Source of the DNA: DATKZH01 sp964475955
GTDB lineage: Bacteria > Planctomycetota > Planctomycetia > Pirellulales > Thermoguttaceae
Assembly (NCBI GenBank): GCA_964475955.1
Contig: CAYYZY010000014.1
Coordinates: 1-64,000 of the forward strand
Direction of reading: 5' to 3'
DNA length: 64,000 nt
How positions within the stretch are numbered: position 1 is the first letter of the stretch; each line of letters begins with the position of its first letter. A model generated the notes under the pieces. That model saw only the letters and a list, made by a program, of their open reading frames with translations, was not told the DNA's origin and did not search any database. The position numbers and the translations under genes are program-made. Shown here piece by piece: positions 44,101 through 52,048 of this stretch.

Positions 44101-46134
44101 GGTGCACTTGTCGAGGCTCTGGAAGATATCGATCGAGTAGTCTTTGTACACCTGGCTGTCGCGATGCTCGGTGAAGACCTGCTGGAGCAGCGCCAGGCCC
44201 TCTTCGCGATCGCCCGACGTGGAGTGGATCCGGGCGCGCGCGTCGGCCATGTCGCGGAAGAACGGAATCTCCGCAACGTGCGGGTTTTCGGGATAATCCT
44301 TCTCGAAGTCGTCCCAGCCGCGTTTCGCCGCGTCGTAGCTGCCCTTCTGGTAGTCCTCCATGATCTCCTCCCAGCGCTCCTCGGGAGGGACTCCCAAAAT
44401 GGCCACGCGGACCGTATCGCGGAAGAACCACAGGGTGAGCGCAAAGCCGATCAGCAGAGCCGCGCACGTGCCCCCGACGATCCACTGCATTCGCCGGGCG
44501 CGCCGCTCTTCGGCCGTCAATACGCGTTTGGGCTTCTTCGGCTTTTTGGGCTTCGGCGGCTTGCGGGGCTTCTTCGCCTTCTTCGAGGCGCGATCCCTCG
44601 CCCGGCCCTTGCCCTTCGAAGCACCCGCCTTCGACGGGGTGCGCACGCCCGGCACGTCGATCGCGAACGGGTCGTCGACCAGCGCTGCGGCGGGAAGCGG
44701 AGGTTCCGAGGCGTCCTGGTGGTCGTCGGGCATGGCGACGACGGCGTCCTCGGGCAACGTTTCCACGTCGGGGTGCGAATTCTCGGTGTCGACCGCCTGC
44801 GCCTCCACCACTTCCGGGGGCGACTGCGGCCACGCGCTCGTCTTTTCGGCGTCCGGACTCCCGGCTTCGTCGTCGATCACCGCCTCGGCGTGGCCGATCT
44901 TGACCTCGGTCTCTTCCGGCGCCGCGGCGATCTCGGCCTCGACCGGTTCCGCCTCGACCGGTTCCGCCTCGACCGCGTCGGCCGGGACGGCCTCGGCAAT
45001 CTCCGCCTCGACGCACGCGGCGGATTCGACGGTCGGGCCGGCGACTTCGGGCGGGGGCGGCTCGACGTCGTGGTGCGAGACCTCCACGGTGAATATCTCG
45101 CGGCACAACGTGTTGGGGCACCGAATCCGCTTACCCAGCTTGTCGGCCGGCAAATGGTACACGTTGCCGCAGGAGGGACAGGCCACGTCGACGTGCCCGT
45201 CGCCGGGCCCGGCAAGAGGCGACGGCGGCTGGTCGGGGAGATCTCGCATGAGTCCTTGGAGGCGCTGGATGACCTGGTGCGGCGAGGGCCGCTCCCTTGG
45301 GTTGGCGGCCATCATCTCGCGGATGAGCTGATCGAACGTTTCGGGGACGTCGGGCCTCATCCGGCGAACGCTCGGCCGCGGCGCTTCGGCGTGCTGGCGA
45401 AGCGTTTCGTCGACGTGGCCGCCTTCGAAGGGCGGGCGCGCCGTCAGGCAGAAGAACGTGGTGCAGCCCAGGGAGTAGACGTCGGCCGCGATGGTCACCG
45501 CGTGGGGGCCCGTCGCCTGCTCCGGCGACACGTAGCCGACCGTCCCCAGCAGGGCCCCGTGCATCGTGACCTGATCGTCGTAGTCGGCGATCAGCGCCAG
45601 CCCGTAGTCGTGCACCTTGGGGACGTCGTCGGGCTCGCTGAGAAGGATGTTGGCCGGCTTGACGTCGCGGTTGACCACGCCTTGCCCCTCGGCGTGGGCC
45701 AGTGCCTTGGCAACGCCGAGGATGATGCGGGCGACGCGGCGAGCGGCAAGCGGATGCTCGAGGCGGACCCGATCGCTGAGCTTGCGACCGGAGACGAACT
45801 CCATCACCAGGTAGGGCCGGCCCGATTGCTCGCCGCAATCGTACGCCCTCACCGCGTTCTCGTGTTGAAGCCGCGCCGAGGCGGTGATCTCCCGTTGGAA
45901 GCGCTGCCGGACCCGTTCGGGGTTGACCCCGGTCACCGGGATCTTGACGGCCACGGAACGATTCCCCATGCGGGGGTCGCGGGCCTGATAGACGTCGCCC
46001 ATTCCGCCGCCGCCGACCATTTCCAGGTCGCAGTAGCGCTCCAGCACGGTCGAGCCGCAGCGAGGGCAGGCCCAAGGGATCGGGGTGCCGTCGGGCACCT
46101 CGAACTCTCTTCGGCATGCGGAGCAACGATTCAT
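41194..46134 (-). CDS. Ser/Thr protein kinase with zinc ribbons, one membrane helix and PQQ-like propeller
   Basis: 1646 residues. Order: zinc ribbon (C4, C7, C23, C26); protein kinase domain about 34-290 with glycine loop GGGGMGDVY at 41-49, K64 in 'VAVKIP', catalytic loop NRDVKPAN at 155-162 and DYG at 176-178; a second zinc ribbon ('CPSCGNVYHLPADKLGK') near 325-350; a disordered Ala/Glu then Lys/Pro region; a membrane helix near 551-573 (IVGGTCAALLIGFALTLWFF); TPR-like helices; and from about 820 a PQQ-type propeller ('GVLYAFDKRDGTLCWARRLG', 'DPSTGGVLWRYPVG', 'DAHSGEILWQRRLG'). The usual HRD is NRD and DFG is DYG, but the Lys and both Asp remain, so activity is plausible. The propeller probably senses an external ligand. 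Confidence 0.88.
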   Translation of the reverse strand: MNRCSACRREFEVPDGTPIPWACPRCGSTVLERYCDLEMVGGGGMGDVYQARDPRMGNRSVAVKIPVTGVNPERVRQRFQREITASARLQHENAVRAYDCGEQSGRPYLVMEFVSGRKLSDRVRLEHPLAARRVARIILGVAKALAHAEGQGVVNRDVKPANILLSEPDDVPKVHDYGLALIADYDDQVTMHGALLGTVGYVSPEQATGPHAVTIAADVYSLGCTTFFCLTARPPFEGGHVDETLRQHAEAPRPSVRRMRPDVPETFDQLIREMMAANPRERPSPHQVIQRLQGLMRDLPDQPPSPLAGPGDGHVDVACPSCGNVYHLPADKLGKRIRCPNTLCREIFTVEVSHHDVEPPPPEVAGPTVESAACVEAEIAEAVPADAVEAEPVEAEPVEAEIAAAPEETEVKIGHAEAVIDDEAGSPDAEKTSAWPQSPPEVVEAQAVDTENSHPDVETLPEDAVVAMPDDHQDASEPPLPAAALVDDPFAIDVPGVRTPSKAGASKGKGRARDRASKKAKKPRKPPKPKKPKKPKRVLTAEERRARRMQWIVGGTCAALLIGFALTLWFFRDTVRVAILGVPPEERWEEIMEDYQKGSYDAAKRGWDDFEKDYPENPHVAEIPFFRDMADARARIHSTSGDREEGLALLQQVFTEHRDSQVYKDYSIDIFQSLDKCTGELLDEAASRRNRDKLATARKAFDLMETVGHSKTDSYVLETIDRLRSRIAQTDHALERARTHERIVSLLDADRIADPEKVVDLDRQIYGPVEELVEQNPDLGDDVKPLLAKAYEAESKRVRYVPEDPEALAMLSRAERRDRRRQGGSLVIAWGRSGDGGGATRNPDPEHVVLSLARGVLYAFDKRDGTLCWARRLGVDSDRLPISVRPTRTSPTSLIAVNSEDNQLVSLDPSTGGVLWRYPVGHEERVPLTLTGGVVTTVRVPDDIVAPLTLVERKTDRNADPVSYGLLPTTGGRIDVLELVLGRKLGHFDVGSDQRITLGGCYDPKSDLVFFPADAERIFAIDPKKIGVDADEADAPGPDDPQAEPAQAVAGPSAADVPACRSVLHTEHASGSLRAEPVTVGQYLVVSEASELEHTKLKAFKIIRESGFDSPTDEPLEELSLNGWAWFSPNCGPDRITMVTDQGDLALFGLNLDNESEAIYPIIEPRRDKPAISLDTDDEFRTMAVHAEEHLVWVVVDGRLRKRSIDVLRQNSKPLWPDGVPVGVPLHQAQVDPEEGVFYLTTMSLSGHTYRCTAVDAHSGEILWQRRLGVDVLGDPLVWDDRLLIIDRTGQIYLVTPGGPSLEGSRPRTRQFPDLDALPEGADPHRLVRLGDLPGPIHLVAPVDDGTKLAVKTISDPAKGASYWREIPLPARLHGRPCVCDDYLVVPCDDGCIHRVSPEGKTIRSKNETPYAWTRSDGNGSRRSEPSKAQVYPLAPATILLVDEDGCRLRRLTFRKTSGGLVKWLEQGDYYYLPAPLRGQPLLFEDRLYVLDSSDTLSMLDPADPRQVFARTALDVEVAAGPFVRDGHLLVISEDARLVCLAIDEPGNAGKPRWVSEPFRGRIRGLPVLAGDTLLVADSSPNVTGVRLSDGVVAWTVPLGMRVGAAASPVPYGDDRIMVPMADGTLVVLPIPRHPDDQDRTAEDRP

Positions 46135-46162
46135 CGGTACGCTTTCCCGGAGGACAAGGAAT

Positions 46163-46307
46163 CTAAATCACCGTGCGCGATTCGCTGACGCAACCTGTAG
46201 GGAACGCCCTCCGCGGCGTTCCGATTCCTCGGCGATTCCGGAACGGCACAGAGGCCGTTCCCTACAGTCGCATGGCCGGCGCCCACGAATCGCGCACGGT
46301 GATCTAG
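46163..46307. repeat. 145-bp nested palindromic element with 22-bp terminal inverted repeats
   Basis: The terminal arms, 46163-46184 and 46286-46307, are inverted copies with one mismatch; the perfect 18-bp core is ATCACCGTGCGCGATTCG, preceded by CTAA or CTAG. Inside are a second inverted pair (CTGTAGGGAACG 46195-46206 with CGTTCCCTACAG 46256-46267) and two perfect 8-bp hairpins with 6-nt loops (46201-46222 and 46240-46261). There is no ORF. It looks like a miniature mobile element or a structured repetitive extragenic palindrome. The TAG in the right arm is the stop codon of the exbD gene ending at 46304. Confidence 0.85.
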
Positions 46308-46951
46308 CCCGTCGCCGCGTCGGCCGGCGGACCGCGACGGCGGAGGAACTGGACCTTCTGCACCTTCGCCCCGGCGGCTTCGTCGATCACGCGCACGACG
46401 ACCTCGTAGTCGACCTCGTCGTCGACGTCGAGGATCAGCTCGAAGCTGTCGGGGTTCTTCTTCGCGGCCTCGCGCAGGGCTTCGGGCAATTCGGCGATCT
46501 CGACCGGGGCGCCGTCGACCGCGATGTTGCCCGCCCCGTCGATCTTGACGATCACGTTCTCCTTCGCCAGTTCGTTGAGCGTCTTCGCGGCGGGGCGGTC
46601 GTTCTGCTCGGGCGAGGCCTCGGGCATGTCGAGGGTCTTCTGGACCACGAAGGCCGCGGTAATCATGAAGAAGATGATCAGCTGGAACGTGACGTCGATC
46701 ATCGGCGTCATGTCCATCTCCGCCTCTTCCGCCGGCTTGGGCGCGAAGAGCGGCTTGTGGGGCAGGAACTCCTGGAGCTTGGGGTGGTCGCCGATCGGCA
46801 CCCACCGGTTGTTGTAGGGGTCGAACACCTGGTTTCCCTCGGACCACGCGCCGTCGCTGATCCCCTGGACGAGCATGCGATACTCGACCGGCTGGCCTTG
46901 CCCCACGCCGTCTTCGCTTCGCAATCGCCACTGCGGTGTTGTGGTTGCCAT
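46304..46951 (-). CDS. ExbD/TolR-family protein with N-terminal GYF_2-like extension
   Basis: 215 residues from the ATG at 46951, five bases after the preceding exbD stop. The ExbD helix with its proton-pathway Asp is visible: 'MDMTPMIDVTFQLIIFFMIT'. About 75 residues precede it and resemble the GYF_2-type domain that planctomycetes attach to signalling and envelope proteins ('VQGISDGAWSEGNQVFDPYN', 'RWVPIGDHPKL'). The periplasmic part is a normal ExbD domain. The gene's TAG stop lies inside the terminal arm of the palindromic repeat that separates it from the kinase gene. Two ExbD genes in tandem behind one ExbB suggest a heteromeric stator. Confidence 0.87.
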   Translation of the reverse strand: MATTTPQWRLRSEDGVGQGQPVEYRMLVQGISDGAWSEGNQVFDPYNNRWVPIGDHPKLQEFLPHKPLFAPKPAEEAEMDMTPMIDVTFQLIIFFMITAAFVVQKTLDMPEASPEQNDRPAAKTLNELAKENVIVKIDGAGNIAVDGAPVEIAELPEALREAAKKNPDSFELILDVDDEVDYEVVVRVIDEAAGAKVQKVQFLRRRGPPADAATG

Positions 46952-46956
46952 CGTTT

Positions 46957-47628
46957 CTAATTCAACTCCTCTTCCACGCCGAGCATCACCTTTCCAAGCC
47001 CCTCCTCGCCCGACAGCTCTTCGATCAGCTTGCGCACGTGCAGGTAGTTGGCCTTCTTGTGCCCGTTGACGATCACGTCCATGTCGTCGGGCACGTTCTC
47101 GGCGTTCGCGCGGACTTCGCTCACCAGCGCGTCGAGCGATTCCACGCGGTTGGCGTCGCTGGGGGCGTCGCCGAGAAAATAGGCCCCTTCCTCGTCGACG
47201 AGGATCTGCTGTTGTCCCTCGAGCGTGACTCCGCGGCCGTAGACGGCGGTGGGGACGTCCATCGGCGTCGGGTTGGCCATGGAGTTGGAGAGCATGAAGA
47301 AGATCAACAGGAGGAACGTGACGTCGATCATGGGGGTGATGTCCATGTCGGCCTCTTCGGCCTTGCCCGCGGAGGAGGGCATGGTCCATCGCTCGCCCGA
47401 CTCGATCTCCACGGGGCCGCCCGCGGCCACCGAAGCGGGCTCGGGAAGCGCGGCGGCCAGCGCGGGGACCTCGGTGACGGGGTACCAGGTCTCGGTGCCC
47501 AAGGGGCGGACCCGGTCGTTCGCGGAGAGCCGGCCCTGCGCGGCCAACTGCACCAGTTTGTCGAACGGGACCGGGCGGTACACCCGGTTCAGCGACACGA
47601 CCTTCAATTCCATCTTTCGGCTTGCCAT
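46957..47628 (-). CDS. ExbD/TolR-family protein with N-terminal GYF_2-like domain
   Basis: 223 residues; ATG at 47628 with AGGAG eight bases upstream. The N-terminal 60 residues match the GYF_2-like pattern ('LAAQGRLSANDRVRPLGTET', 'WYPVTEVPAL'), probably facing the cytoplasm. The membrane helix carries the ExbD aspartate ('MDITPMIDVTFLLLIFFMLS'). The periplasmic domain continues to residue 223 and includes 'DMDVIVNGHKKANYLHVRKL'. With the ExbB homologue 28 bases upstream it should form a proton-driven motor. It differs from the next ExbD in length and sequence, so they are not a recent duplication. Confidence 0.88.
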   Translation of the reverse strand: MASRKMELKVVSLNRVYRPVPFDKLVQLAAQGRLSANDRVRPLGTETWYPVTEVPALAAALPEPASVAAGGPVEIESGERWTMPSSAGKAEEADMDITPMIDVTFLLLIFFMLSNSMANPTPMDVPTAVYGRGVTLEGQQQILVDEEGAYFLGDAPSDANRVESLDALVSEVRANAENVPDDMDVIVNGHKKANYLHVRKLIEELSGEEGLGKVMLGVEEELN

Positions 47629-47656
47629 CGATGCACTCCTTCTTGTCGCGCGCCCG

Positions 47657-48283
47657 TTACCGCTTCCCGGCGAGCGCCGGGAGCAGATTCAGCGCCGCCT
47701 GGGCGGCCCGCTGGAGGTCGAGCTCGAACCGGTTCACGCGCTCGCGGAACATGCTGTACGCGAAGATCAGCGGGATGGCGATGATCAGGCCTTCGGCCGT
47801 GGTGAACAGGGCCATGCCGATGTCGCCGGCCAGGGCACTCGGATCGACCTTGGTGTTGCCGGCGATCTTCGAGAAGGCCTTGATCATACCCGACACGGTC
47901 CCCAGCAGCCCGACCATGGGCGCCAGCTTGGCGAAGACGACCATCAGGGGGAGCAGGAAGTTCAGGTCGGGGATGATCTCCAGCTCGACGAGGTTGGCGA
48001 TGGCGTTGCGGGTGGCGACCTTGCCCTGCTCGGCGGTCTGGAGCGCGGTGGTGAACACCTTGGGAACGACGCCCGGCTCTTGTTCGCACATCTCCAGCGC
48101 CGACTCGCGTCCGCCCTGGGTCAGCTGTTCTTTGAGTCGCTCGAGGAAGTCGCCCAAGTCGGTTTTGGCGGAGTGGTTCAACCAGAGCCGCCAGATGATG
48201 ATCGTCACGCTGGTCAGGCTCAGCAGTCCGAACACGATCAGGAAGATGGGCCCGTTGGCCTGAATGATTGACCGGAAACTCAC
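47657..48283 (-). CDS. MotA/TolQ/ExbB-family proton channel protein
   Basis: 208 residues from a GTG with a strong GGAGGA seven bases upstream. Three membrane helices are seen: 'IFLIVFGLLSLTSVTIIIWR', 'LAPMVGLLGTVSGMIKAF' and 'LFTTAEGLIIAIPLIFAYSM'. The middle one is the ExbB/TolQ signature. Unlike the ExbB at 18859 it lacks a long periplasmic N-terminal extension and has the usual short TolQ-like length. It is followed by two exbD genes and preceded by a TonB-like gene, the standard gene set for a proton-powered envelope machine. Confidence 0.9.
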   Translation of the reverse strand: MSFRSIIQANGPIFLIVFGLLSLTSVTIIIWRLWLNHSAKTDLGDFLERLKEQLTQGGRESALEMCEQEPGVVPKVFTTALQTAEQGKVATRNAIANLVELEIIPDLNFLLPLMVVFAKLAPMVGLLGTVSGMIKAFSKIAGNTKVDPSALAGDIGMALFTTAEGLIIAIPLIFAYSMFRERVNRFELDLQRAAQAALNLLPALAGKR

Positions 48284-48353
48284 GTATGCGTCCTCCTACT
48301 GCGGTCGAACGGGATGGGGATGGGACTAGGTGGAAAGCGGGGCGTGCGTGCGA

Positions 48354-49307
48354 TTACGGACTCTGGTTGGCCACGAGCACGTCGTACCCCCCGCCTCGCT
48401 GAACGACTTCGAACGTGGTGCTTCGGATCTGCTCCTCCTTGAGGCCCTGATAGCCCAACTCCAAGGTCAGAAGCCGGTCCTCGAGTTCGCGGGGCAGGAA
48501 CGAAAGCATGAACGGCGCCTCGGGGACGCCGAGCGCGCGGCAGACGCCGGTGACCGATCGGGCGTCGCGATCGACCCAGTTGATCCGCGACTCGCCCGCC
48601 AGCGAGCGGGTTTCCTGCCTCGGATTCGAGCTTGGGTTGAATACATAGAGGTATTCGTTCCCACTGCGAGGAAAGGCGATCGTGGCCCCCAGCCCCTCGA
48701 GCTGCGCCAGGTAATCGGGGATCGATCGGGTGTTGAACATCAGGATCCACCGGGCCGCCCGGGCGCCTCGCCCGCTGCCCCCGCTGCCGCCCTTTCCTTC
48801 TCCCTCCGAGCCGCCGCCCGTGCCGTTCTGGTTCTCGCGCAGTTGATCCAGGGCGCTGGCGAGCTTGCTCTCGGCCTCGTCCATCTGTTGGTCGATCGCT
48901 TCGAACTCCGTGCCGACGTCGGACTCGGGGAGCTTCGTCTCGAGCTTCTCGGGCTTCGCGGGTTCCTTGATCTTGGTGTCCGGCGTATCCTCGGGGGGGG
49001 TCTCGGGCTGCTTCTGGGCGGCGCTGCTCTGGAGGCCGCCGCCGGGAAGGTCGTTGGCGTTGCCGGGGGCGGGGGCGTCGTCGGCCACGTCGACCACGCC
49101 TACGGCGGGGGGCGTCCGATCGTAATTGAATAACGGCCGGGTCGCCACGACCAGCACGATGAGAATGAGCATCAGGTGGAGCACCGAGGACGTCACGCTC
49201 GACAGGGGAAACTCCCCGTGGCGCGAGTACCGACTCCACCAGGGCCGGTTCGCCTCGACCAGCTCATCCAACGGGTGGGGCTTCGTCTCAGACGCGTTCG
49301 ACATCAT
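48354..49307 (-). CDS. TonB-like single-pass membrane protein of unknown family
   Basis: 317 residues; ATG at 49307 with GGAGGG (inside the end of the upstream gene) as Shine-Dalgarno. It has a cytoplasmic N-terminus, a membrane helix at about 38-57 (SSVTSSVLHLMLILIVLVVA), a Pro/Glu/Lys-rich linker, a Gly/Ser-rich stretch and a C-terminal beta-rich domain of about 130 residues ('GLGATIAFPRSGNEYLYVFN', 'FEVVQRGGGYDVLVANQSP'). The layout (anchor, extended linker, small periplasmic domain, next to exbB/exbD) is that of TonB or TolA, but I see no sequence match. It overlaps neither neighbour; two bases separate it from the HEAT-like gene. Confidence 0.65.
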   Translation of the reverse strand: MMSNASETKPHPLDELVEANRPWWSRYSRHGEFPLSSVTSSVLHLMLILIVLVVATRPLFNYDRTPPAVGVVDVADDAPAPGNANDLPGGGLQSSAAQKQPETPPEDTPDTKIKEPAKPEKLETKLPESDVGTEFEAIDQQMDEAESKLASALDQLRENQNGTGGGSEGEGKGGSGGSGRGARAARWILMFNTRSIPDYLAQLEGLGATIAFPRSGNEYLYVFNPSSNPRQETRSLAGESRINWVDRDARSVTGVCRALGVPEAPFMLSFLPRELEDRLLTLELGYQGLKEEQIRSTTFEVVQRGGGYDVLVANQSP

Positions 49308-49309
49308 CT

Positions 49310-50740
49310 CTACCCTCCATTCTCGTTCCACCACGCTTCCCACGCCTTTCGGGCCTCGAGCGCGTCGGCGGCGCTGTCGCCGGCCCGCGGGCCGAAGTCC
49401 TCCCCGGTCAATTGCCGCAGAAGCCCGCCGGCCGCGGGCCAGAGTTCGCGGGGCAGGTCGAGCAGGCAGTCGATCACGCCGCCGGCCGCCCGGCGGTCGT
49501 CGAGCCGCCCGAGCAAGTCGATCGCCGCGGATCGGCTGGCCGTTGCGGCCTTCGGATGGGCCAGGACCTTGAGGGCCGAATCGCGGTAGCCGGCTCGCCG
49601 ATCGGCGTCGGCCTGGGCGATGCGGCGGTCGATCTGTTCCCAGATCAAGGACGTCAGGCCGGGGTTTCCTTCACCGATCCACAAGAGGCAGTGGCTCATG
49701 GGCGCCCGCTGAAAGGCATTGACCACACGGCTTCGGGCCGCGGCGGCCAAGCCGGAGTCGTCGGCCTGGGTGAGCTCCCACAACGAGAGGAGTTCTTGCT
49801 TGATCTCGCTGTACTGGTGGCCTCTCTGCTCCAGCTCGCGCCGGATTCTCCGCCGGAAATCCCGGTCGGAAGCCGCCGATTGCGATTGGAGAAGTTCGGT
49901 GATCGTCGCCTGCGGGATGCGCTCGCGGAGCTCGTCGCGGCAGCGGGTTCGGAAGTCCTTGAGTTCGGCCGACGACGCCAGGTCGGCCAGCACGTCGAGC
50001 GGAATCGCGTCGGCGGAGAGCGCTTCGTCGAGCTTCGCCGCCAGCGCTTCCTTTTCGGGCCCCAGAGCCCCCGCCATGGCTTCCCGAAGCTGCTGCCGAT
50101 CTGCCGCCGATACCTCTTCCGATATGAGGTTCTTGGTGAAGATCTCGAACAGATCGTCGCAGTAGTCGGGGTGGTGCTGAAGACCAGGCGCGCCGGCCCT
50201 CATTAACTCGGCCCGCAACGCGTTGGAGACGAGGCTGGCGCCCGTGGGGCCCATTGCGGCGACGATCTGCTTGGCCTTTGCCCGGTATTGGGGAATCGAA
50301 GCGAGGCGGAAATCGGGAAACTCGCGCGGGATGATGTTTCGGGAGTCGAGGTAGGCCAGCACCTGCATGCAATCCTGGCCTTTGCGCTGCAAGTCGCGCC
50401 GCTGATTGGGAGTGAGTTGCGCGTGGATCGAACCGCCGACGGGGCGCCCGGGCCGGCGGGTGCCGGCGGTCCTTTCCTTGAGTTTGTCGAGGTCCCTGGC
50501 GACCTCCATCTGGACGGGGCCGCCCGTGACGGGGCCCTCGGGAGCCTGGGGGAACGTCTCGGCGAGTTGGTCGGTCCAGTCGTCGAGCGACGCGGTGGCC
50601 AGCGCGGCGTTGTGGAACCCGTCGGCCGACACGAGCGCGGGGGCGGAAGTGCACAGCACGGCGGCCCCGACCAGCGCCGGCCACAAGGCGCCTCGATTCG
50701 CCGTGCTGTCTCCTTGGATCGCGGTCGGCTTGATGATCAT
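49310..50740 (-). CDS. exported HEAT-like repeat protein
   Basis: 476 residues; ATG at 50740, with an open but unconvincing frame upstream. A hydrophobic segment near residues 20-39 (ALWPALVGAAVLCTSAPALV) is probably a signal peptide or anchor. The body is helical, with HEAT-like repeats toward the C-terminus ('ALKVLAHPKAATASRSAAID', 'LLGRLDDRRAAGGVIDCLLD'). It ends with 'LTGEDFG' followed by a Trp pair ('AWEAWWNENGG'), a motif shared with the HEAT-like protein at 54712. It is the first gene of the long minus-strand operon. It is probably a scaffold; no catalytic motif is seen. Confidence 0.68.
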   Translation of the reverse strand: MIIKPTAIQGDSTANRGALWPALVGAAVLCTSAPALVSADGFHNAALATASLDDWTDQLAETFPQAPEGPVTGGPVQMEVARDLDKLKERTAGTRRPGRPVGGSIHAQLTPNQRRDLQRKGQDCMQVLAYLDSRNIIPREFPDFRLASIPQYRAKAKQIVAAMGPTGASLVSNALRAELMRAGAPGLQHHPDYCDDLFEIFTKNLISEEVSAADRQQLREAMAGALGPEKEALAAKLDEALSADAIPLDVLADLASSAELKDFRTRCRDELRERIPQATITELLQSQSAASDRDFRRRIRRELEQRGHQYSEIKQELLSLWELTQADDSGLAAAARSRVVNAFQRAPMSHCLLWIGEGNPGLTSLIWEQIDRRIAQADADRRAGYRDSALKVLAHPKAATASRSAAIDLLGRLDDRRAAGGVIDCLLDLPRELWPAAGGLLRQLTGEDFGPRAGDSAADALEARKAWEAWWNENGG

Positions 50741-51066
50741 CCCATCCCCCGCACAAGCCGGCGCGGCCCCGACGGCGACACGGGACCGGCGTGCGCGCGT
50801 GCGCACACCCTCGCCATGGCTACTGCCCGGCTGACCTTTGCGGCCAACCGGCCCCCAAACCGTCACAATAGCGCAGACTTCCAGCATAAGCGATTCGGAG
50901 CACTATTTCTACCACGCTGGCCATCGGGACGGCCTCTGCTCAGCCGAGGCGGCGCCGACTCCGGCTTGGGGTCCCCGGCTCCCGAGGGAAACACGACCAG
51001 CGGCGCCGTCGTCGGGCCCAGCGCGGAATACAGTCTCTGGATGATGCGCGCCTGGTGCGCGCATGT

Positions 51067-51125
51067 CGTGGGGCACGTTTCCAACGTGCCATTGGGTCGC
51101 GCGCACGTTGGAAACGTGCCCCACG
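51067..51125. repeat. 23-bp perfect inverted repeat with 13-nt loop
   Basis: Arm 51067-51089 (core GGGGCACGTTTCCAACGTGC) is exactly complementary to 51103-51125. Each arm is itself partly palindromic (GCACGTT..AACGTGC). It is non-coding. It may be a repetitive palindrome or a protein-binding site. Confidence 0.85.
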
Positions 51126-51489
51126 TTCGGCATATTGCCCCCACACGCTTCGGTTCCTTGACGAGGGGGCCGCGTCGGCCCGTGTCGCCGGGTTTGGTCT
51201 TTTGGATGGCGCGCGGCGCGCAACGGTGACTTCCGGGCGTTGGGTGGAGTCGGCGCGCGCGTGCGGCCCGTCCCGACCACGTCATCCAACCGACCGGAAA
51301 AGTCGGTGGAATTGGCCTGAACCTGCGGCCATCTTCCCGAAGGAAAGGGGTCCGCGATCCGGCCCTCGGGGTGGCGCCTCCGCCGGGTATACTCGGGCCG
51401 TCCGGGCATGCAACCTGTGCGATGACAATCCCGCTTCCACGGGTCCGCACCCCCTATTGTAGCCAGCCCCCGCCTGGTGTCAATCACGG

Positions 51490-51531
51490 GGAAGGGAGCC
51501 GCGCGAAGCCCTTGTCGCGCGGCTCCCTTCC
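51490..51531. terminator. 17-bp perfect hairpin, terminator-like
   Basis: GGAAGGGAGCCGCGCGA (51490-51506) is exactly complementary to TCGCGCGGCTCCCTTCC (51515-51531), with an 8-nt loop. It is very stable and symmetrical but lacks a T-run on either side. It could insulate the two arms from each other or fold in a long leader transcript. Confidence 0.6.
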
Positions 51532-51875
51532 AACCGTGGTACGTGCCTTCGACAAACTCTCTCGGTTACCTTAATGGCGCACGGGCGGCGAGTGTGGAAA
51601 AGAAATCCAAGGAGAATTGGGGCCCGCCGTCCGGGGCAGTTGCGAGGCGGCAGCTTCGGCCCTGTCGCGTTCCATCGGCGGTTTCCTGCACGGGGCGCGG
51701 GTGCCCTTTCGCGATTGGACGGTGTCGGGCAAACCGGGACCGGCATGGTACGAAAAGCCCTATACGGCCCCTCGTCCATATGACGGCGAATCGTTCGTCG
51801 AGCGGTCTCGACGGCAGGACGCGGCGTCGATCGGGGGGGCTTCGGGCTTCGCCGGCTTCTTGGGCAGGTCGGGGG

Positions 51876-51903
51876 TTGAATGTGCAGGCGAAGCTGTTAT
51901 ATT
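51876..51903 (+). promoter_or_regulatory. sigma70-type promoter for the right arm
   Basis: TTGAAT (51876-51881) and TATATT (51898-51903) are 16 bases apart, in an unusually AT-rich patch. The predicted start near 51911 is about 140 bases before the J-like/HtrA-like gene. Confidence 0.45.
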
Positions 51904-52048
51904 CTCTACAATGGGGTAATAAGACCCTCAACCATGCAGCCGGGAGGCCCGCGGCCGGTAGGACCTACGACAACTCTCTCACGGTGCGTAGACTACCACA
52001 CCCGACTCTCGTCGAGGCCGGGTACTCCTTGCTTCGAAGGAGCACGCC

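Larger units (their letters stand above)
50741..52048. other. 1.3-kb gene-free divergent region at the centre of the mirror-image cluster
   Basis: No credible gene on either strand. It contains a 23-bp perfect inverted repeat (51067), a 17-bp perfect hairpin (51490) and a promoter for the right arm (51876). It separates the leftward 11-gene operon from the rightward genes, so both arms are probably controlled here. I could not identify a convincing promoter for the left arm. Confidence 0.6.

Noticed and set aside
41221..46188. A 1655-codon open frame antisense to the kinase gene, and similar long antisense frames at 19202-23074, 12205-14925 and 9893-12028
   Set aside because: In high-GC DNA the complement of a real gene often lacks stops. 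These frames show no domain, signal or ribosome site, while the opposite strand encodes clear families.
51067..51125. attC site or transposon end
   Set aside because: No integrase, recombinase or transposase gene is nearby, and the arms lack attC-type consensus boxes.
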